NCBI GenBank assembly: GCA_028278225.1
Contig: JANQEU010000085.1
Span: forward strand, 124,001-188,000
Reading direction: 5' to 3'
DNA length: 64,000 nucleotides
DNA from: Cyclobacteriaceae bacterium
GTDB taxonomy: Bacteria; Bacteroidota; Bacteroidia; Cytophagales; Cyclobacteriaceae
Shown here: piece by piece, positions 61,397-64,000 of the stretch
How positions within the stretch are numbered: the first letter of the stretch is position 1
How the letters are laid out: every line of letters starts with the position of its first letter
Program-made: the position numbers and the translations under genes
The notes under the pieces: generated by a model
The model's database searches: none
The model's input: only the letters and a program-made list of their open reading frames with translations
Told to the model about the DNA's origin: nothing

Positions 61397-62152
61397 TTAG
61401 TTTCCGGTGGGATCTTCGTATTCGCCCATCCAGAACACCCCCACGGGGAATAGCAGATAAGAAGCGACACCTTCTTTAGTGAATGGCAGATCGTCCAGGA
61501 TTTCCTTTGCTTCCTCTTTTGTGTTGGTGTTTACAAAAAAAACAAAATCAGTTTTCTCGTTCCGGACCGAGGCTCCCTCAATATCAAAATAAACATTCTC
61601 AACTACACCTTTCTTCCACAGGTCAATCATAGTGTCGTTCTGCTCCTTCACCAATTCATCTGGCTCAGCAACACTTTCAAACCCAAGTGTTGTCCATACG
61701 GATACCCAGGACTTTGTAATACCTCTTTCATAGATTTCCTCCTTTTGACGACCCAGCCATTTTGTGCCGACCGGGTAAATGGAATATTTGGAAATATTTT
61801 TTTGGACTACAGTCAACTCATTTAATATTTCTTTTGCTTCCCGCTTTGATTTCGCCTTGATGAAAAATGATATGTTTGGAAACTGCTGGGAATCATTGAA
61901 CTCCGCCTCCGAATTGAAGTAGGCATTTTCTATTATGTCTTTTTTCCACAGATCCACCAGTTCATTGGATATGGTGACAGCATTGTCTTCGAACAATTGT
62001 TTGTCATTCGTAATCCAGTTCCAGACAACTGCATAATTCTGTCTCCCATATTCTTTGACAGGTGCTGTGGTATTGCTGGATGAATCCTGATTCGTCTGAT
62101 TGCAGGAAACAACGATAGCGGACATCAAGACCAGAGTAGTTAGATATTTCAT
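61397..62152 (-). CDS. Lipoprotein with duplicated ferredoxin-like domain
   Basis: 251 residues; the signal TTLVLMSAIVVSC gives a lipobox. The mature protein is two copies of one unit of about 100 residues: the first has VVWNWITNDKQ, LVDLWKKDIIENAYFNSEAE, FFIKAKSKREAKEILNEL and YPVGTKWLG; the second VSVWTTLGFES, MIDLWKKGVVENVYFDIEGA, FFVNTNTKEEAKEILDDL and FPVGVFWMG. The pattern resembles muconolactone-isomerase/YCII-type ferredoxin folds. The function is unknown. Its place between marR and a membrane flavocytochrome suggests a redox or stress-related binding role. Confidence 0.8.
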   Translation of the reverse strand: MKYLTTLVLMSAIVVSCNQTNQDSSSNTTAPVKEYGRQNYAVVWNWITNDKQLFEDNAVTISNELVDLWKKDIIENAYFNSEAEFNDSQQFPNISFFIKAKSKREAKEILNELTVVQKNISKYSIYPVGTKWLGRQKEEIYERGITKSWVSVWTTLGFESVAEPDELVKEQNDTMIDLWKKGVVENVYFDIEGASVRNEKTDFVFFVNTNTKEEAKEILDDLPFTKEGVASYLLFPVGVFWMGEYEDPTGN

Positions 62153-62157
62153 ATAAC

Positions 62158-62194
62158 AATATTTAATATATATATATTTAATATGACAAATATA
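62158..62194 (-). promoter_or_regulatory. Promoter and AT-rich repeat upstream of the lipoprotein gene
   Basis: On the minus strand, TATATTTG at 62194-62187 matches the -7 consensus TAnnTTTG. Downstream of it are two direct copies of ATATTTAATAT (plus-strand 62159-62169 and 62174-62184), containing the same TTAAATAT core as the palindrome at 62658-62670 before marR. This suggests that MarR controls both promoters. Confidence 0.55.
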
Positions 62195-62205
62195 TGGTAA
62201 AAAAA

Positions 62206-62652
62206 TTATCCTGAAGAAAGATGTCTTATCATTTTTTTTAATGCCGCAAGTATAGTTTTATGCTCCTCCTTTGTAATGCTCGACGTTGCATGCTTGTAAA
62301 CTTCAAGGACAACCGGCAAAGCATTGGAAAACATCTTTTTTCCTTTTTCAGTGATTGCCAATATAAATGCCCTCCTATCATCCAAAAACGGCTTTCTTTC
62401 CAGCAGTTTCTTTTTTTCGAGTTTATCAACAATACGGGTGATATTGGCGTTTTGCTTCCAAACTGCATTTGACAGTTCTGTCATGTTCATCTCACCACGG
62501 AATTTCAGGGTTTCCAAAACCGCCAGTTGTTCCATAGTTATATCATATCCGGATTCAGCCAGTGCATGATGATGATTTCTCTTCATCATCTGCAACACTA
62601 TTGCCATCTGGGCGCCAATCGAGTTTTCCCTGGGGCTACTTTCTTTTTCCAT
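62206..62652 (-). CDS. MarR family transcriptional regulator
   Basis: 148 residues with the MarR winged helix: YDITMEQLAVLETLKFRGEM, NMTELSNAVWKQNANITRIV, DKLEKKKLLERKPFLDDRRA, FILAITEKGKKMFS. The DxR wing (DDRRA) is present. Helices at both ends form the dimer interface. It precedes the duplicated-domain lipoprotein and flavocytochrome genes on the same strand, which are its likely targets. A 13-bp palindrome sits at its own promoter. Confidence 0.94.
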   Translation of the reverse strand: MEKESSPRENSIGAQMAIVLQMMKRNHHHALAESGYDITMEQLAVLETLKFRGEMNMTELSNAVWKQNANITRIVDKLEKKKLLERKPFLDDRRAFILAITEKGKKMFSNALPVVLEVYKHATSSITKEEHKTILAALKKMIRHLSSG

Positions 62653-62657
62653 CCTAT

Positions 62658-62682
62658 GTTAAATATTAACAAGGCAAATATA
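62658..62682 (-). promoter_or_regulatory. marR promoter with 13-bp palindromic operator
   Basis: GTTAA-ATA-TTAAC (62658-62670) is a perfect inverted repeat starting 6 bp from the marR start codon. On the minus strand TATATTTG (62682-62675) is a full match to TAnnTTTG, so the palindrome covers the expected transcription start. This is the placement expected of an autorepressor site. Confidence 0.65.
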
Positions 62683-62832
62683 TAGGTTACGTTTCCCAGA
62701 CTACCCGAATGTGACCTGAAAAATTGATTTGCAAGCCGGATCCCGGGACATGCGTGCATATGTCACCAACATCAGATGCCTCATTTGATCAGAACTTGTT
62801 AGTTTTATTACAATTCTTACCATAACCCTCCT

Positions 62833-64000
62833 ATGTTAGACTTAATTATCGTTTTGGCTTTCATAGCCTATGCCATTTACTCCGGATTTAAGTCCAAAAA
62901 TGAAGCCGGCAAAGACCTCCAACAATATTTCCTGGCTGGTAAAACACTAAAAGGCTGGAGAGCCGGAGTTAGTATGGCCGCAACTCAGTTTGCAGCCGAC
63001 ACACCATTACTTGTGACAGGTCTGATCGCGACAGGGGGGATCTTTCTTATATGGAGGTTATGGATTTATGGCGTTGCCTTTTTGCTGATGGCTTTTCTAT
63101 TCAGTGTACAGTGGAGGAGATCAGGAGTAATCACTGATGCCGAGCTGGTACACATTCGCTACAGCGGCAAGGGGCTTACTGCACTGAGGGGCCTAAAAGC
63201 CATTTATTATGGAACAGTGATCAATTGTACGGTCATGGCCATGGTTCTCGTGGCCGCCATGCGAATTGCCGAAATATTCCTTCCATGGAATGAGTGGTTG
63301 CCAGGAGGTATTTACCAGGTTTTCTATGATATCATTGAAACGACCGGTCTTACTGTCAGCAGCACCACATCAGGCATGGATCCTGTTTTGCAGACCACCA
63401 ATAACCTGTTGAGTATTTTCATCATTCTTGGTTTTACGACGCTGTATTCTACCACAGGTGGTTTACGAAGTGTTGTGGCAACTGATATAACGCAGTTTGG
63501 ATTTGCTATGGTGGGAACGCTTTTTTATGCCGGCTACGTCCTTGTGGAAACAGGAGGATTCGGAAATATCGTAACAAAGGTGGAAACGCTTTATGGTCAG
63601 GAAAAATCAGCAGAGATGCTTTCATTTTCACCCGGGATCGGAGAAATATTGATGCCATTTCTTGTCATAATAGCGCTTCAATGGTTCTTTCAAATGAACA
63701 GTGATGGTACGGGATACCTTGCACAGCGAATGATTGCCTGCCGGTCCGACCGGGACGCAAAAATTGCGGGGATCACTTTCACATGGCTTCAGATCCTGCT
63801 TAGAAGCCTGATCTGGCTTATTATTGGTGTAGGGATACTCGTCCTGTACCCATTTGATGTATCGGATGCCTCGACCGACGGCTTTGCCGCAGGGCGCGAA
63901 TTGCTATTCGTAACAGGTATTAACGATCTCCTTCCGGTTGGTATTAAGGGAATAATGCTTACAGGACTGCTCGGTGCCCTTGCCTCTACGCTGGATACGC
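62833..64000 (+). CDS. Sodium:solute symporter (SSS family), N-terminal part
   Basis: 389 complete codons from the ATG at 62833 (MLDLIIVLAFIAYAIYSGFK) to the window edge, so the C-terminus is missing. TM segments are continuous: FKSKNEAGKDLQQYFLAGKT with MAATQFAADTPLLVTGLIAT is the SSS family start, followed by IWRLWIYGVAFLLMAFLFSV, LSIFIILGFTTLYSTTGGLR with VVATDITQFG, and RDAKIAGITFTWLQILLRSL. STTGGLRSV-TD-Q is diagnostic of the family. The substrate (sugar, amino acid or sialic-acid-like) is not evident. Confidence 0.92.
   Translation, partial: MLDLIIVLAFIAYAIYSGFKSKNEAGKDLQQYFLAGKTLKGWRAGVSMAATQFAADTPLLVTGLIATGGIFLIWRLWIYGVAFLLMAFLFSVQWRRSGVITDAELVHIRYSGKGLTALRGLKAIYYGTVINCTVMAMVLVAAMRIAEIFLPWNEWLPGGIYQVFYDIIETTGLTVSSTTSGMDPVLQTTNNLLSIFIILGFTTLYSTTGGLRSVVATDITQFGFAMVGTLFYAGYVLVETGGFGNIVTKVETLYGQEKSAEMLSFSPGIGEILMPFLVIIALQWFFQMNSDGTGYLAQRMIACRSDRDAKIAGITFTWLQILLRSLIWLIIGVGILVLYPFDVSDASTDGFAAGRELLFVTGINDLLPVGIKGIMLTGLLGALASTLDT

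Overview
The window looks like chromosome of a Bacteroidota bacterium, most likely a free-living Cytophagales-type organism. The evidence is a complete SusC/SusD pair with its ECF sigma and FecR anti-sigma genes, a PadR gene coupled to a prefix-domain FtsX permease, an AraC regulator with a membrane N-terminus, BNR/Sortilin-like propellers, many lipoprotein signal peptides, start sites mostly without Shine-Dalgarno sequences, and two promoters that match the Bacteroidetes pattern (TTTG, then TAnnTTTG). I see no rRNA, tRNA, CRISPR array, prophage or transposase. The genus assignment is inference.

Layout. 1-348 is the end of a DUF5916-like outer-membrane protein. 349-1680 is an array of REP-like palindromic repeats holding a single GIY-YIG nuclease gene. 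1.7-9.6 kb (mostly minus strand) carries a type II NADH dehydrogenase, a ChbG/YdjC deacetylase, a YCII protein, an orphan YefM antitoxin followed by a decayed YoeB toxin, a YceI/SUMF1/ApbE cluster, a duplicated DUF1579-like protein and a small basic protein. 9.8-12.8 kb is a PadR/ABC-permease operon whose promoter elements lie inside a pair of palindromes. 12.9-19.7 kb is a glycan locus: GH127 and GH172 in one operon, divergent from a glycosidase-like protein fused to a SUMF1 domain. 19.8-23.1 kb is the selenium tRNA-modification operon mnmH-selD plus a beta-lactamase-fold lipoprotein whose catalytic serine is glycine.

23.3-35.2 kb holds a BNR propeller gene paired with a MoaD/ThiS ubiquitin-like protein, a lipoprotein M81 peptidase, a bestrophin, a lactonase/ABC-transporter operon, and convergent PAPS-dependent and arylsulfate sulfotransferases. 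35.8-47 kb holds a large Sortilin/BNR protein, a TrpF-like protein without the usual catalytic residues, a second FtsX permease, PKD and WD40 proteins, another YceI, and a lipoprotein/secreted zinc-peptidase pair.

47.2-56.9 kb (minus strand) is a nutrient-uptake locus: sigma, anti-sigma, SusC, SusD, a DUF218 lipoprotein, and a PKD/PQQ-propeller lipoprotein broken by a 2-nt frameshift. 57-60 kb is an AraC regulator followed by an alpha/beta hydrolase and an outer-membrane protein. 60.1-62.7 kb is a MarR-led operon with a duplicated-domain lipoprotein and a ferric-reductase-like flavocytochrome. A sodium:solute symporter gene runs off the right edge.

The strongest leads are the GIY-YIG/REP association, the glycosidase-SUMF1 fusion beside GH127/GH172, the MoaD-like/BNR pair, the PadR promoter architecture, and several enzyme-fold proteins that have lost catalytic residues.
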